Below, piece after piece: positions 11,643 to 22,821 of a stretch of DNA of 64,000 nucleotides. Origin of the DNA: Phallusia mammillata (Eukaryota; Chordata; Ascidiacea; Phlebobranchia; Ascidiidae); assembly GCA_003260075.1 (NCBI GenBank), contig QLIY01000046.1:242081-306080 (forward strand), given 5' to 3'. Positions within the stretch are counted from its first letter, which is position 1, and the number at the start of each line of letters is the position of its first letter. Under the pieces are notes generated by a model. The model was not told where the DNA came from. It saw only the letters and a list, made by a program, of their open reading frames with translations, and did not search any database. Position numbers and translations under genes: made by a program.

Positions 11643-12733
11643 CCTTATTGGAAACATTGTTAGGCCTTGTTGACGAAAGAACAGTTTTGGAAGCATCAGC
11701 ATTTGCTGTTGGAACTTCTCTCTCTGCAATTCTGTATTTCATCCACAGACGATATGATTCAAAGGCAAAAGTGGTTGAAGATGTACCAATTTTTGACATA
11801 AATTCTGACTTTACAACATTGGTTAAAGAAGCCCCCTTTTCAACTTTGCCATATGTGGCTATAAATGGCAAGGTGTCAACATTAACAGCACCCTTGCATA
11901 GCCAAGCCAACCCAAGTACTGTTGGAGTCTTTTTGAAAAAGACCACAACTGAACACAAGGATGTTTGGGGAAAATACACCCATGTTTGGCAAAATGAGGA
12001 CCGTGAAGTGACTGCAATAAGTGATAGTATTCCATTTGATTTACAAGGCTTGTCATCTCATCCCTTAGTTCGTGTTGTTGATCCTATGCAATCAGCTTGG
12101 TTTGAAGAATGTGCAGAAGTTGTTAATGAAGAGTTTGTTCCTTCACACACATCAACTGTGGAAAGCATAGTTGGGTTTGTTAGTGGGGAGCGATTAAAGG
12201 GATATACACAAACAGAGAAAATGCTTAGACTTGGCACAAAACTATGTGCAATTGGTGAGGTTGTTTATGAAGACAACATGCTTAAAATTAAGCCACCAGC
12301 TTCAAATTTTGGGGAGTATATTCTAAGCAAGTTCCGCAAGGGAGAAATTGTATCACAGATGCGCTCCAAGTCAAAAATATGGAAATTGCTTGCTGTCTTA
12401 ATGGGTGCTGCGTCCCTTACGGCATTGTACTTCATTATGAGGAGGCTTCATGGTAAGTATGTAATAGCTCAAGATGAACGGAGACTTGCAGAAGAATTGG
12501 AAGAAGTAAGAAACCAAAGGACTGTACAGTCTGGCCAACTGAACAGAGATGATGCAAGAAATACTAATCAAGGTCCCTGTGTTGTCTGCCTCACTAATCC
12601 AAGAGAGTGTGTGATACTAAATTGTGGTCATATATGCATTTGTGTTGATTGCTTGGAAGCACTGCCTACACCAAAAGAATGTCCTCTGTGTAGATCAAGA
12701 GTTGTGCGAACTGTTCCTTTGTTTCATGCATAG
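11639..12733 (+). CDS. MUL1: MUL1/MAPL-like mitochondrial RING E3 ligase
   Basis: A 364-aa intronless ORF; the human protein is about 352 aa. In the family, MUL1 sits in the mitochondrial outer membrane and acts as a ubiquitin or SUMO E3 for fission and mitophagy factors. Visible architecture: an N-terminal membrane segment (about residues 15-35), an intermembrane-space BAM/GIDE region (about 55-240), a second membrane segment (AVLMGAASLTALYFIM, about 252-268), and a C-terminal C3HC4 RING (about 315-355: CVVC, NCGH, CICVDC, CPLC). Its tail resembles the vertebrate one. ATG 11639 is chosen because it gives the expected first membrane segment. The lack of introns contrasts with its intron-rich neighbours and may reflect an old retrocopy or intron loss. 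No frameshift is seen. Confidence 0.94.
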   Translation: MTLLETLLGLVDERTVLEASAFAVGTSLSAILYFIHRRYDSKAKVVEDVPIFDINSDFTTLVKEAPFSTLPYVAINGKVSTLTAPLHSQANPSTVGVFLKKTTTEHKDVWGKYTHVWQNEDREVTAISDSIPFDLQGLSSHPLVRVVDPMQSAWFEECAEVVNEEFVPSHTSTVESIVGFVSGERLKGYTQTEKMLRLGTKLCAIGEVVYEDNMLKIKPPASNFGEYILSKFRKGEIVSQMRSKSKIWKLLAVLMGAASLTALYFIMRRLHGKYVIAQDERRLAEELEEVRNQRTVQSGQLNRDDARNTNQGPCVVCLTNPRECVILNCGHICICVDCLEALPTPKECPLCRSRVVRTVPLFHA

Positions 12734-13794
12734 TTTTTTTTTAATATTTTTGTCCATTGCTGTAATTTGTTTGTATATGCTATTTGGGTTTAAGCTAGAG
12801 ACATGCTATATTTTTAGTTTATCATGTTCAGTTAATTTTTGCAAAATTTACAGTTGTATTTTCTTTTGATATTAAATAACCTAAAAACTATTTTTCAAAT
12901 TATTGTCATGGAAATTGGGTGAACAAGTTTTAGACAGTGGAGTTTGAAGACTTGGTGTATGGCCTATTTTTTTAATTCTGCCACACACCAAATGTATCAA
13001 TTTTAAATCAACACAAAATATAAGTGAATAGAAATGAAATGAGATTAATTGCATCGAATTCACACTCAATTGGGATTGTTTCAAAATATCAACTGTAACA
13101 CAACTGATTATTTCAAATCATACAAACAGTTCATTTGTGGACTGGGGGGGGGGAAGTGAATTGAAATGAAATGAGATTAATTACATCGAATTCACACTCA
13201 ATTGGGATTGTTTCCAAATATCAACTCTAACACAACTGATTATTTCAAATCATACAAACAGTTCATTTGTGGACTGATAACTTTGGACAGTTACATGGTG
13301 GGAAACAGTCTGACTAAAACTAATATTATACATAACTCATAGGGTAATAGAGTAAAATTGCTAATTTTCAAATGATCCCTTTTAACAATTACCGTACACA
13401 AAAGCAAAAAAGTGGCTAAGATTTGATTACATTTTACGATTCTCAAAAACAAACAATGGGTTGTGTTGAACACAAATTACAAATGCATGTCTATGATGAC
13501 GCAACGTCTTGCCGTCTTCCCAATCGATTAGCCTCATAAATTATTCGTATTGATCTACGTGTGAAAGGCAGCAGTCTGTGTTTTTAGGTGGAGTGACATT
13601 CGACAGTCGCAATGAGTTGCAACCTAGCGAACTAACTTACCGTGGAACTATTTACCTTGTAATGGCTTGGTGATGAGAAGTGTATTGCGTGTGAGGCAAA
13701 AAGCAAGTAACACTTCAGTTAATCATTGATATTTGAATTTGGACCCTGTCGTTGTATTCTGTACAACGGGCCGCCGAGATACGTGAACTTAACA
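12734..13794. other. Intergenic region between MUL1 and the TRIM gene
   Basis: MUL1 3' UTR with a possible ATTAAA signal at 12871-12876, then an allelic-type duplication (13021-13276), then the 5' leader of the TRIM gene. No other exon is recognised. Confidence 0.6.
13021..13276. repeat. 123-bp duplication joined by a 10-G run
   Basis: 13021-13143 and 13154-13276 are colinear and differ at four visible positions (about 3%). The G run at 13144-13153 sits exactly between them. Interpreted as overlapping allelic contig ends. Confidence 0.88.
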
Positions 13795-16700
13795 ATGAAG
13801 ACAACAGCAAGACCAACGTTAGATGATTTGGAAAGGATGACCTCGATTTTGTTAACTTGTAGCATATGTGGAAGGGTTTATTCCAAACCAAAGGTACGTT
13901 TGTAATTTTTTTTTTTTGATGTGGGATCTAATATCAAGGTTTCGTGTCAGTGTAATGCGACTGAGCAGGTGTAGCCTACTAGCCTATTCAATAGGCTTAT
14001 TGCATTGTTTCAAAAAATGTAGCTTTTATCAAACAGATATAATCACCTCGAAAAAAAAATAATTATTAGCCAATAAAATTTAGTATAGATAGCATGAAAC
14101 AATATTTAGGACCAGCCTACTGTGCTATGTTGGACCCAGGCTGAAAACAAAGTGTTGGTAAATTGCGATCGGCATTTGTTGTTGAAAATGAGGGAACATA
14201 AACGACATAGACTTAACTCTTCTACAACGTTTTCAATGTTTATCACTTCTTGACATTAAGTAGGCAGCTAATTTGATAAGGCGACAAGCTGCAAAATGAC
14301 GACCATTTACAAGTCATACCACTTAACAGTTACTTTTATTGAGTGACGTCACTACAATGTAACCTGGACTGGCGAACGTAGCTAAGCACCCATTTCTAGT
14401 CAATTTTGTGAGGGGAAATCTAGCTAGTTCTATCCCAAAAAGTTAAGTCACATGGAGAATTTGCTAAACAGCATTTATCTGTTTGGGGTGAAAGCATCCG
14501 TTTTCTCGAATATATATGCTTTCTAACCGATCTGTACGATTTCATGTGACCAACACGTCGAAAACCGATAAAGTTCCGTGGTAGCTACTTTGTAAGCCTC
14601 CTGAAAAGGTTAAGCAACACCTAAACAATGTAAGGCACAACGGATCCTTAATAATATAAACGGGTTTTGATTGATTGACAAATTAGTTTAGATAGCTGTA
14701 CCGGTGCGGAACGGTATTCCCCCAGGTATTGCTGCATACCAAGCTATCAGGGATGTTTGCATATGTACATGACGTGTTCATATTTTCGTATAACGTGACA
14801 TGATGGTTGATACTAACAAGCTATAACAGGCTATCAATAACAATAAATCCGAGCTTGTGCCCTAGATTATGTTCATATTGTGGGCCTTACTAACTGGCGA
14901 CTAAAATATGAGAGATAGTTCGTGCGAGGTTATCATCGTGAGAAAAAGGATAAATGAGACTCCGCTGCTTATGAAACGCAGAGTTCCTAATCGTAATCGG
15001 TGCAAGCGAATGCATTAAGTTTGTGGTACCACGTAGGACGATGTTTAAATGTTTGCATGCAGTTCGTTATCAGTAGATACTAGTGTTAACAGCTCTTTGT
15101 TCAGGAACAGTATATTGGCAAACAAATGCCTAGCAAGGGTTTTACAGCAGGTTTTGAACAGTTAACATATAGTTTTGCGCATCACAAATAGCTGAAAAGC
15201 AAAGGCTTGCATTGTAGATCGACATTGTTCATATACATGTAACTGTGCTTGAATGGGCGCAATAATGCTTTCCCCACTAATACAACTAATCAGAATACTT
15301 TATTACACGTAGGGCATTGTCCAGCCTGACTGTACAAACAAACCCCAATGCGTACATAACATAATAGCAGGATACAGGTGGACAGGCAGGTTTTGACTGC
15401 TGGCGCTTTGGTATCTTAGTAATTAACTGCTGTCACTGTTGTGTTTTTCTCCACAGTTGTTGCCTTGTTGTCATACGTTCTGCGAAAGTTGCCTTTTCGA
15501 GCATGTTCCAGCGGAAAGCTTAACCTTGACTTGTCCTTCCTGTGCTGCTAATTCAATATTACCACAAGACGGAGTTGCCTCGTTAAAAGACAACGACCTT
15601 TTAAACAAGCAAGTGGTTTTGGAATTTTTGTTTAAATTCATGCATAGCATACAAATGAAAATGTTTCAACGTAGCATAAATGGTCATTAGGTTATATCTA
15701 TTTGTTTTCTTATTATGCCGAAACTACAAAGGATAGTTTGCGTAACAACTTCCGTGACCATTTAGTTTAGCAGTAACTGGGTCTGGGATTATGTTGATTC
15801 TGGGGTTAAAAAAGCGCTTTGAAAAGTTTCATGCTATTTTCGTACTTTTCTGCAGACTCATGGAAGTCTTCCCAAACCTTCAGCAAAGTGTGGTAAGCGC
15901 CGAACCATCAAACCTTACCGATCAAAATGACACCACCTCGGCTTCAACGGCAAAAGAACTGGAAACGTGTATGGAAGACTTTCACTATTCCTATCGCATC
16001 GCACCATGCACACCACTTAGGAATTGTCAATGTCACAACGGGGATGCCGTGTCAACTCTATGCAAGCTGTGCGAACGACTCATTTGCGATAAATGTGCCA
16101 GGACCGACCACGCTGAGCATGACGCATCGTTATCGACGATCGGACAAGTGGCTGCTGATTGCAAGAATAATCTTTTAAAGCAAGTGGGTCAATCTGTTTT
16201 GCACAGTGATTTAACAACATAAGTATATGACGTTTGGTTGCAAACAGAAACTCAATTTGTGTTATCATAACGTAATTAAACTGAAAAACACACCCTTTAA
16301 ATCCACGAACAAAATCATATGTCAAAAAGTCAAAACTTGACAAGCTAATGTTCAAGACTAAACTAAGTTTTTAATAGTTGTGATTGACTATTTAGTTAAA
16401 AATAAAAAAATATTAAAGTGAGATATAAAGTACAACCATAACACATTGCCTCCACGTGGCCAAATTTATTCAATATTTTTTTTATGTGTTAGTAACGGTT
16501 TTCTTCTTTATGGTTTTCTGTAACATTACTAACAAGTTACAAAAACCCCTTGAGAAAAACTTACAATTTTATAACCAAAAAAAAAACTTTGTTTAGGCAG
16601 AGGAAATACGGGAAAGGGTAGCGGACCTTGATTACTGTCTCTCGACTATCAACTCTACCTGCGAAGAACTGGTTGTCAACCGAGACTTTGCCGAAATGTC

Positions 16701-19700
16701 CGTGAAAGAGTCGTTTAAAAAACTCGAACAAGAACTTCAGTTACGCAAAGAAGAAACCCTGCGTACTCTGGATGCCGAATTCACGAACAAAAGCCAGACT
16801 CTGGATCGACAACGAGGTGATTTGTCTGCCGCCTTAAGAAACATGACCTCCGCCGTACAGCTCATCCATCTTAGTTTGGACACTGCAAATAATGGATACG
16901 ACGACAGTGGTGTTATGCTTGAACAGTCCACTCCTGAGCAGAGATCGATATGCGAAGGAAGCGACTCAGATATTAAAACCTACTTGCTGCATCGGCATAT
17001 GACACAGCGGCTTTCAAACTTGCGTGATTTCGGACGCGTCCGGGTTTCAGACCTACTAACGCAAGGAAACCCTACAACTCCCAACACAGAACAGCAATTT
17101 TCTGACCAATCACATGATAAATTAGGTAATTACCTTCAAGACACCTTCGCGACTCCAAACGACAATTCCCGTTTCGAGTGGCGTGCTTCAGAAGAGCTGT
17201 TAGATTTGTCAAAGACCATTCAAACAATCCTAAGCGGCACCGTTATCACCGATCACATCGTTGCGGATAAATGTGTGCTCAGTGGTTCGTGTTTGCAAGA
17301 ATCACGAAAATGCGAAGTGGGAAAAGAAGAGCAGATTTTTGTCACAACAAAAGACTACCTGGGCAACTTGGAGCCAAGTAAAGTTGTGTCGTTTGATGTG
17401 GAAATCAGTTTTCCCGATATCGACGAGGAGCGGAGAATTTCTACCTCATCTGATTCAGACGTTTGGTCACAACCTTCAGCAACTAGCACACCACGTCAAA
17501 AAGAGTCTACCACTGAAGATGATTGGAAGGTAAAAACGACTTGTTTAAGCATTTACAGTGATTTTTGCCTAGATTTGTTGCATTTTCACAAAAACAGTAA
17601 ACGTTACATAGCATGGTGGCTTTAATAACCATGTCTGTTTATTCCGGTTTTATGCCAAATTTAGTTTTTACTATCTTAAATACCATTCAGCAATTTGAAA
17701 CTGTATAATCGCTTTCATTGAAGATTTTAAGTTAAACTTTTTAAAAACATCTCTCATATTAAAACGTGTTTAGCGCCCATTTCTGTTAAAGTTATCAACA
17801 AAACATTTATTACAGGTTCCATCCAGTGGTGGAATTCAGCCGGTTCGCACCGGTTCTACAGAACCGTCTCACGAAATTTTATGAGATCAGCGAACCGGTT
17901 AGCATTACCGGGTACTGTCAATAGACATTTTGTAACAGAACCGGCTGACAAAAAAATGAATCCCACCACCACCACTGGTTCCATCATTACATGATGCGTC
18001 CCGCAAAAGTTTATATACGACAAAAAAAAACTTGAATAGTATGATATTTTTTACCCATTTTATTACAGATTGATGTGCAGACTAATCAGCCAGGATGTCA
18101 TGAAATTCACTTCACTCCAAAAAAGGCCGGACCATTTTTCCTCAACGCGAAAATCCATGGAAGACATGTCCACAATAGTCCGTGTCATCTTACCGCAGAA
18201 ATACCGCCTATAAAAAACGGTTCCACAAACGGGAAATCACCCCAAGTCGTAATGCGACCAAAAAGTGTCCGACAAAAAGCAATGAAACGTCCACAAAGGT
18301 AAAAGATTTTGGTTAACACGGTTTTAGATTTTTTTAAAGTTTATTGTATTTAAGCAAAAACTGACAACAACTTTTTATTGTCAGAGGAAAGCAGCTACAA
18401 TAAATATTCGCAAAAATATGAAGAAAGAAATTCGAAAGCCACATATTTACCTTTGCATTCTAATACGTTTCTACAACAAGCACATAATTGGACAGATTAA
18501 AATAATTTATTTCGACACAAATCACATATGTGAAAGATTTCTTTCAGCGCTGGGCCAGTCAGAAGTTTTATTGGGGATGATCTGATGGTTCGTTTTGGTT
18601 CACGCGGACGCGCAAAAGGGGAATTTGCTAATCCGCAAGATGTCGCTGCCGATCAACAGGGTCGATTTTTCATCACCGACAGTAACAATCAGTGCGTTCA
18701 AATATTCGAACTGAAAGAAGGTTTTGGCCTGACCGCAAAGTGCGTTGGCCGCATGGGAAGTAGAGGTATAATTAGTTATGTTATTGACTTAGCTTTATAC
18801 TGAACAGTTTTCTATTACTACCTTACCATTCTAATTGCTGGCATCCTGTTTGCAAAAACTCTGTGTTCCTCCGAGAAACAGCAAGAATATGTCAATTTCT
18901 TATCATCAGTGTCGACAACAAATTGTGATTCGTATAATATAGATGTGGGATAATAAGTGTTGAAAAGTTTCTACATCTTTCAAATTGTTTGGTAGTGAAA
19001 ATGACACTTCATCTGAAAAACAAGTGAGCTTGGATTTACACACGAATTCATTCAGTTCACAAAAAATAAGTGATACAGTTGGTTCTTTTACACATTCTTT
19101 GCACTGTCATTTAAGATTCGGTCGTAGATTGATGGTCTTGTATAACGGCCTCTGATAAATTAAATACTGTCGCTATAGTCGTAAACTATTGTCAAGATGA
19201 CATGTTTTCACTCAGGTCGTGGTGTTGGGCTTCTACAGAGACCAAGCGGCATTGAGATTCTGACCAACGGGGAAATCGCTGTAGCGGATTACGAAAACAA
19301 AGTTGTAAACGTCTTTTCAACAGAAGGAAAATACAAGTCTAGAATTGGCCACGGCAAGCTAATGGGTCCAAGAGGTAGATTGTGGTTCAATTTGGAAATT
19401 GATAATAGCAAATTTGGAAATTAAATAGCATTAACGAGAAATATTAAAGTTTGAAATGCACAAAGGACTAATATTAGGCGGTTGTCCTTTTTACATGTTA
19501 TTGTGTACGTTTTAAACATAAAGTCTTCCGGCTTTTTGACGTTTAAGTCGCCACTACAGACTCATACCTATTAGATAAATTTGGTGCATTGTGGTATGGT
19601 ACCAACGTTATTTTTGGAATGCCCAGTCTTATATGCGTATCATTTTAATGAATGGTTCGATCCTGGAACGCACAAATTTTGATCACGTTAAAATAATTGT

Positions 19701-21113
19701 ATATGTTTGCTGAAGGCCCGAACCTGTGTTTCATCAAGTGCTTATGTATACTTAGTGTGCTTTATACGTCTGCAGGTATATGCCTAAATCGCAATGGTCA
19801 CCTGGTGGTCGTTGACAACAAGGCATGTCAAATATTCATTTTCCAAGTCAACGGTCGGCTTGTCACGAAGTTTGGGAATCGTGGCACTGGACCAAGTCAA
19901 TTGGCCGGGCCGCACTATGCAGCTGTAAATCAGCGGAACGAGATATATGTGACTGATTTCTACAACCATTGTGTGAAGGTTTGTTTATGTCAAACATGAA
20001 AAAAATGTAATAATTGTTTGCAATTTTAACATAAAATCTCCATGGTCATTTGTCTGGCAACAAAGTTTGTTGCAAGAGTATTTTAGTGAACTCACCAACT
20101 TCTGTGGCATTTTTGCCCATTGCATGGCATTGCATTTTTGTGCATTGTCTAAAAATAACATTTGCTCCATAAGACTATATCATTCTATAATATAAGTCTG
20201 GCAATACAACATACGTCTATAGCATTCTGTCTTGAATCTTAAACAATCGTAATACGTACGACACAACACTTTTTTTTAAATGCCGAACACATTTTTCTTA
20301 GGTTTTTACCACTTCTGGAACCTTCCTGCGTAGTATTGGCAGCAAAGGAGAGGGTTGTGGTCAGTTTAACGCTCCAACTGGGATAGCGATCGATTTCAAA
20401 TCGCATGTGATAGTGGCAGATTGGGGCAACAGCCGAATCCAGGTAATATTGTGGTTATTTGTTGCCAGAAATATTTTTTATCTTGGTTTGATTATTTTGT
20501 ATTTTTATTCAGTTTTCAAATAACATAACTGCCTGCAATATCTTCAACCGAATTATTAAAAAATGGTTTAGTGTAATTACAAAGTTGGACTGAACTAAAC
20601 GGGGTTCAAATGAAAAAAAAAAAAAAAAAAAATATCGCCNNNNNNNNNNNNNNNNNNNNNNNNNNNNNNNNNNNNNNNNNNNNNNNNNNNNNNNNNNNNN
20701 NNNNNNNNNNNNNNNNNNNNNNNNNNNNNNNNNNNNNNNNNNNNNNNNNNNNNNNNNNNNNNNNNNNNNNNNNNNNNNNNNNNNNNNNNNNNNNNNNNNN
20801 NNNNNNNNNNNNNNNNNNNNNNNNNNNNNNNNNAAAAAAAAAAAAAAAAAAAAACTATCGCGCCATCAAACTTTACATCTTGATGGCGTTCTCTAGCGGA
20901 TTGCTTTAAAAAACGTACGTTTCTGAGCATTATCAGTATACAGTTACACCGTTTTTGTAGATTTTGGACGAAAAAGGATCCTTTCTATCATACATCAACA
21001 CAGACTCCGAGCCTTTGTATGGACCTCAAGGGATTGTTGCCACTAAGAACGGATACGTGGCTATTGCAGACTCAGGACATCAGTGTGTAAAAGTCTACAG
21101 AATATTGCAATAA
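13795..21113 (+). CDS. TRIM2/TRIM3-like TRIM-NHL E3 ubiquitin ligase
   Basis: Ten coding exons, all phases consistent, 871 aa: 13795-13893, 15457-15608, 15856-16183, 16597-17529, 18069-18298, 18548-18765, 19216-19374, 19776-19978, 20302-20442, 20961-21113. Domains: RING (about 20-65; [17 protein letters not shown]), long linker, B-box2 (about 141-175; CQCH, CKLC, CDKC), coiled coil (about 180-280), filamin/ABP280 domain (about 400-550, split by an intron), and NHL repeats (about 590-871) ending [11 protein letters not shown], like the YRYLQ end of TRIM2/3. Vertebrate TRIM2/3 (about 744 aa) are neuronal ubiquitin ligases for neurofilament and PSD proteins. TRIM71/LIN-41 shares the layout, but the single B-box and the C-terminus favour TRIM2/3. 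Exon two must end at a GC donor. AATAAA lies at 21223-21228. An N gap falls in the last intron, and intron four carries a hAT MITE. Confidence 0.93.
13894..15456 (+). other. TRIM gene intron 1
   Basis: A 1.56-kb GT-AG intron that splits the RING domain after its first cysteine pair. It contains a TGACGTCA site (14344-14351). No exon or mobile element is recognised. Confidence 0.7.
15609..15614 (+). other. GC-AG intron donor (GCAAGT)
   Basis: Exon 2 of the TRIM gene ends ...AAC AA and continues gcaagt; the next exon begins A CTC ATG GAA. Using GC at 15609-15610 gives NKLMEV in frame. The only nearby GT (15613) changes phase and reaches a stop about 25 codons into exon 3. GCAAGT is the usual consensus of the rare GC donor class. 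Confidence 0.85.
17824..17977. mobile_element. hAT-like MITE in TRIM intron 4
   Basis: A 154-bp element with termini cagtggtggaattc and atcccaccaccaccactg, flanked by the 8-bp direct repeat gttccatc (17816-17823 and 17978-17985). Internal ggttcgcaccggttc and gaaccggct arms extend the inverted repeat. Non-autonomous. Confidence 0.88.
20640..20833. other. Assembly gap (194 N) in the last TRIM intron
   Basis: N run flanked on both sides by poly-A followed by near-identical tatcgcc / tatcgcgcc. The two flanks are probably the same locus, so the gap is likely a collapse point at an A-rich repeat. Confidence 0.97.
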
Positions 21114-22117
21114 CTTCATTCTTTCGCTCCGAAGATTCGATGCGATCGTATCTCAAAGTCGCTTTATAGTTATCAATACTTTAATAACTTTTTTAAAGGT
21201 TTATAATTTATGCGTGGTGTACAATAAACAGAACTAAAAGTTGGTGATTTTTACTTTAAAGAAATTGGGACTTGGGGGAAAAAGAACCTGTGATGCAGCC
21301 GGTAATTCTCAATTGCCAAATAGTCGTGCTCCCCTTAGACACAGGCTACGTAGCAAACTGTAGAAAGCGTGTTCGGTGCTGTTGTATGATGGGTAAATGA
21401 AAGGTGAAAGTTGCAAAGAAACTGATATTGAATTAACTGTTTGGGACCCGTATAGAACGATTTACCTTGCAAAATTACCCAAAAAAGCAAACCCGAACGG
21501 CAGCGTTTAAACGCAATCTTAACAGCAATCAAAACGGGGTCCACAAACCCGCAGTTCTGTGTACGTGGCATTTGGTAAGCACCACGGTGTACTGTTTACA
21601 TTACACAGGGTTTTTTTGCATTAATTATTGCCTATATCGTTTCCAATGCTCTTTACTGATTACCCTGCCCGTTGATCCACTTTGCTGATTGCAGATTGCA
21701 ATATTACACTGTCATTCTTGTTTCCTGGGTTCATCATGTGGTTCAATTATACTCACAGTGCATGTTAAGTTAATTATTTGCCGGTACAACAGTTGCAATA
21801 CCACTTGTGTAACTTTTTTTAACCCACAGCTACAGATTATTATTTCAAAAAGTGAAGGTCAGTGGTTTAAGCTGATCCTTTTTTGTTGCAACGCTTTGAC
21901 TTGTTCTATTTATTGTGAATTATTATTACGTTTGTTTTGCGCTCTAGACAAAGTAAAAATGGTTTATTGGTGGGTGATCTTGACGGATCAGTTGGGTCAT
22001 TTGTACAGCTTCCGCAACAAATTAGCGAACTGTAATAAAATACTGAGAATTGTAACCGCAGACGGTATATACCGAAACTGCAAAAAGGCTTGGTCAGTTG
22101 GTTCTCGTCGTATTGAA
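21114..22117. other. Intergenic region after the TRIM gene
   Basis: TRIM 3' UTR with AATAAA (21223-21228), then DNA with no recognised exon. The open frame 21689-22189 has no family resemblance and runs into a MITE. Confidence 0.6.
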
Positions 22118-22119
22118 TA

Positions 22120-22695
22120 CAGTCAAACTTCGATACTATGCCACCCTTTGGGACCGAGAGAAAGTGGCATGGTATCGATGGTGGCATAGTATCGAGGGTT
22201 GTTTTTAAACATAGCCTTGTGACGTGACGTGTTGTACGATTGTAATTTATTACAGTATACAGTATAATTTATTACAAAAATATGGATAGATCGTGCCTAG
22301 AACAAACAAGATCTGTTAGTTTTGCCGTGACACAAGCACAGAACGGCGTTTACATAATTGGCTGCAAAGCCGTGAAACCTCTTAACATGACCACGTTCGT
22401 TTACTCAACGATTTGTTTTTCGTGTTTTCTCTGTTTTATCATGAGCTTAAAAAGAAAGTTGTCAGAAGGCCCAATTTTTCAATCCATAACCAGACCGTTA
22501 ATACAGTAATACTCTACTTTCATGTGTCATGGTATCAAGGGTAAGGGGTGGCATAGTAAATATATTTTCTATTGAATTTAGTTGGTGAGGATCAAAAAAT
22601 GGTATAATAGCGAGGATGGCATAATAGCAAGGTGTCNATGGTATAATAGCGGGGATGGCATAATAGCAAGGTGTCATAGTATCGAAGTTTGACTG
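22120..22695 (+). mobile_element. TA-flanked MITE (Tc1/pogo-like), copy 1
   Basis: A 576-bp element with inverted termini cagtcaaacttcgatact / agtatcgaagtttgactg and a TA on each side (22118-22119, 22696-22697). Subterminal copies of a short motif built on actatgccacc or its complement ggtggcatagt recur several times. A single N at 22637 joins a 38-bp duplicated piece. Long inverted repeats plus a TA target suggest the Tc1/mariner/pogo superfamily. An inverted second copy lies at 28958-29530. No transposase is recognised. Confidence 0.85.
22599..22675. repeat. 38-bp duplication around a single N
   Basis: 22599-22636 and 22638-22675 are the same sequence with one difference (gcgagg versus gcgggg), separated by the lone N at 22637. 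This looks like a join between redundant pieces, though the element is itself repetitive. Confidence 0.6.
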
Positions 22696-22821
22696 TATCA
22701 AAATCTTTTACTATCGAATTTCAGACTTGTTGACACCGAATTGTAGGTCAAGAAAGCATTGTCCAGAAACGGGGATACAATAATATTTCAATTACTTGAA
22801 TTTTAGACTTTAAACTGCGTA

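Noticed and set aside
21689-22189. 166-codon open frame as a gene
   Set aside because: Cysteine- and leucine-rich translation with no recognisable motif; it runs into the TA-flanked MITE at its end.
22282-22509. Transposase remnant inside MITE copy 1
   Set aside because: The short frame has no DDE or HTH motif, and I see no sign that it is conserved as protein in the inverted copy.
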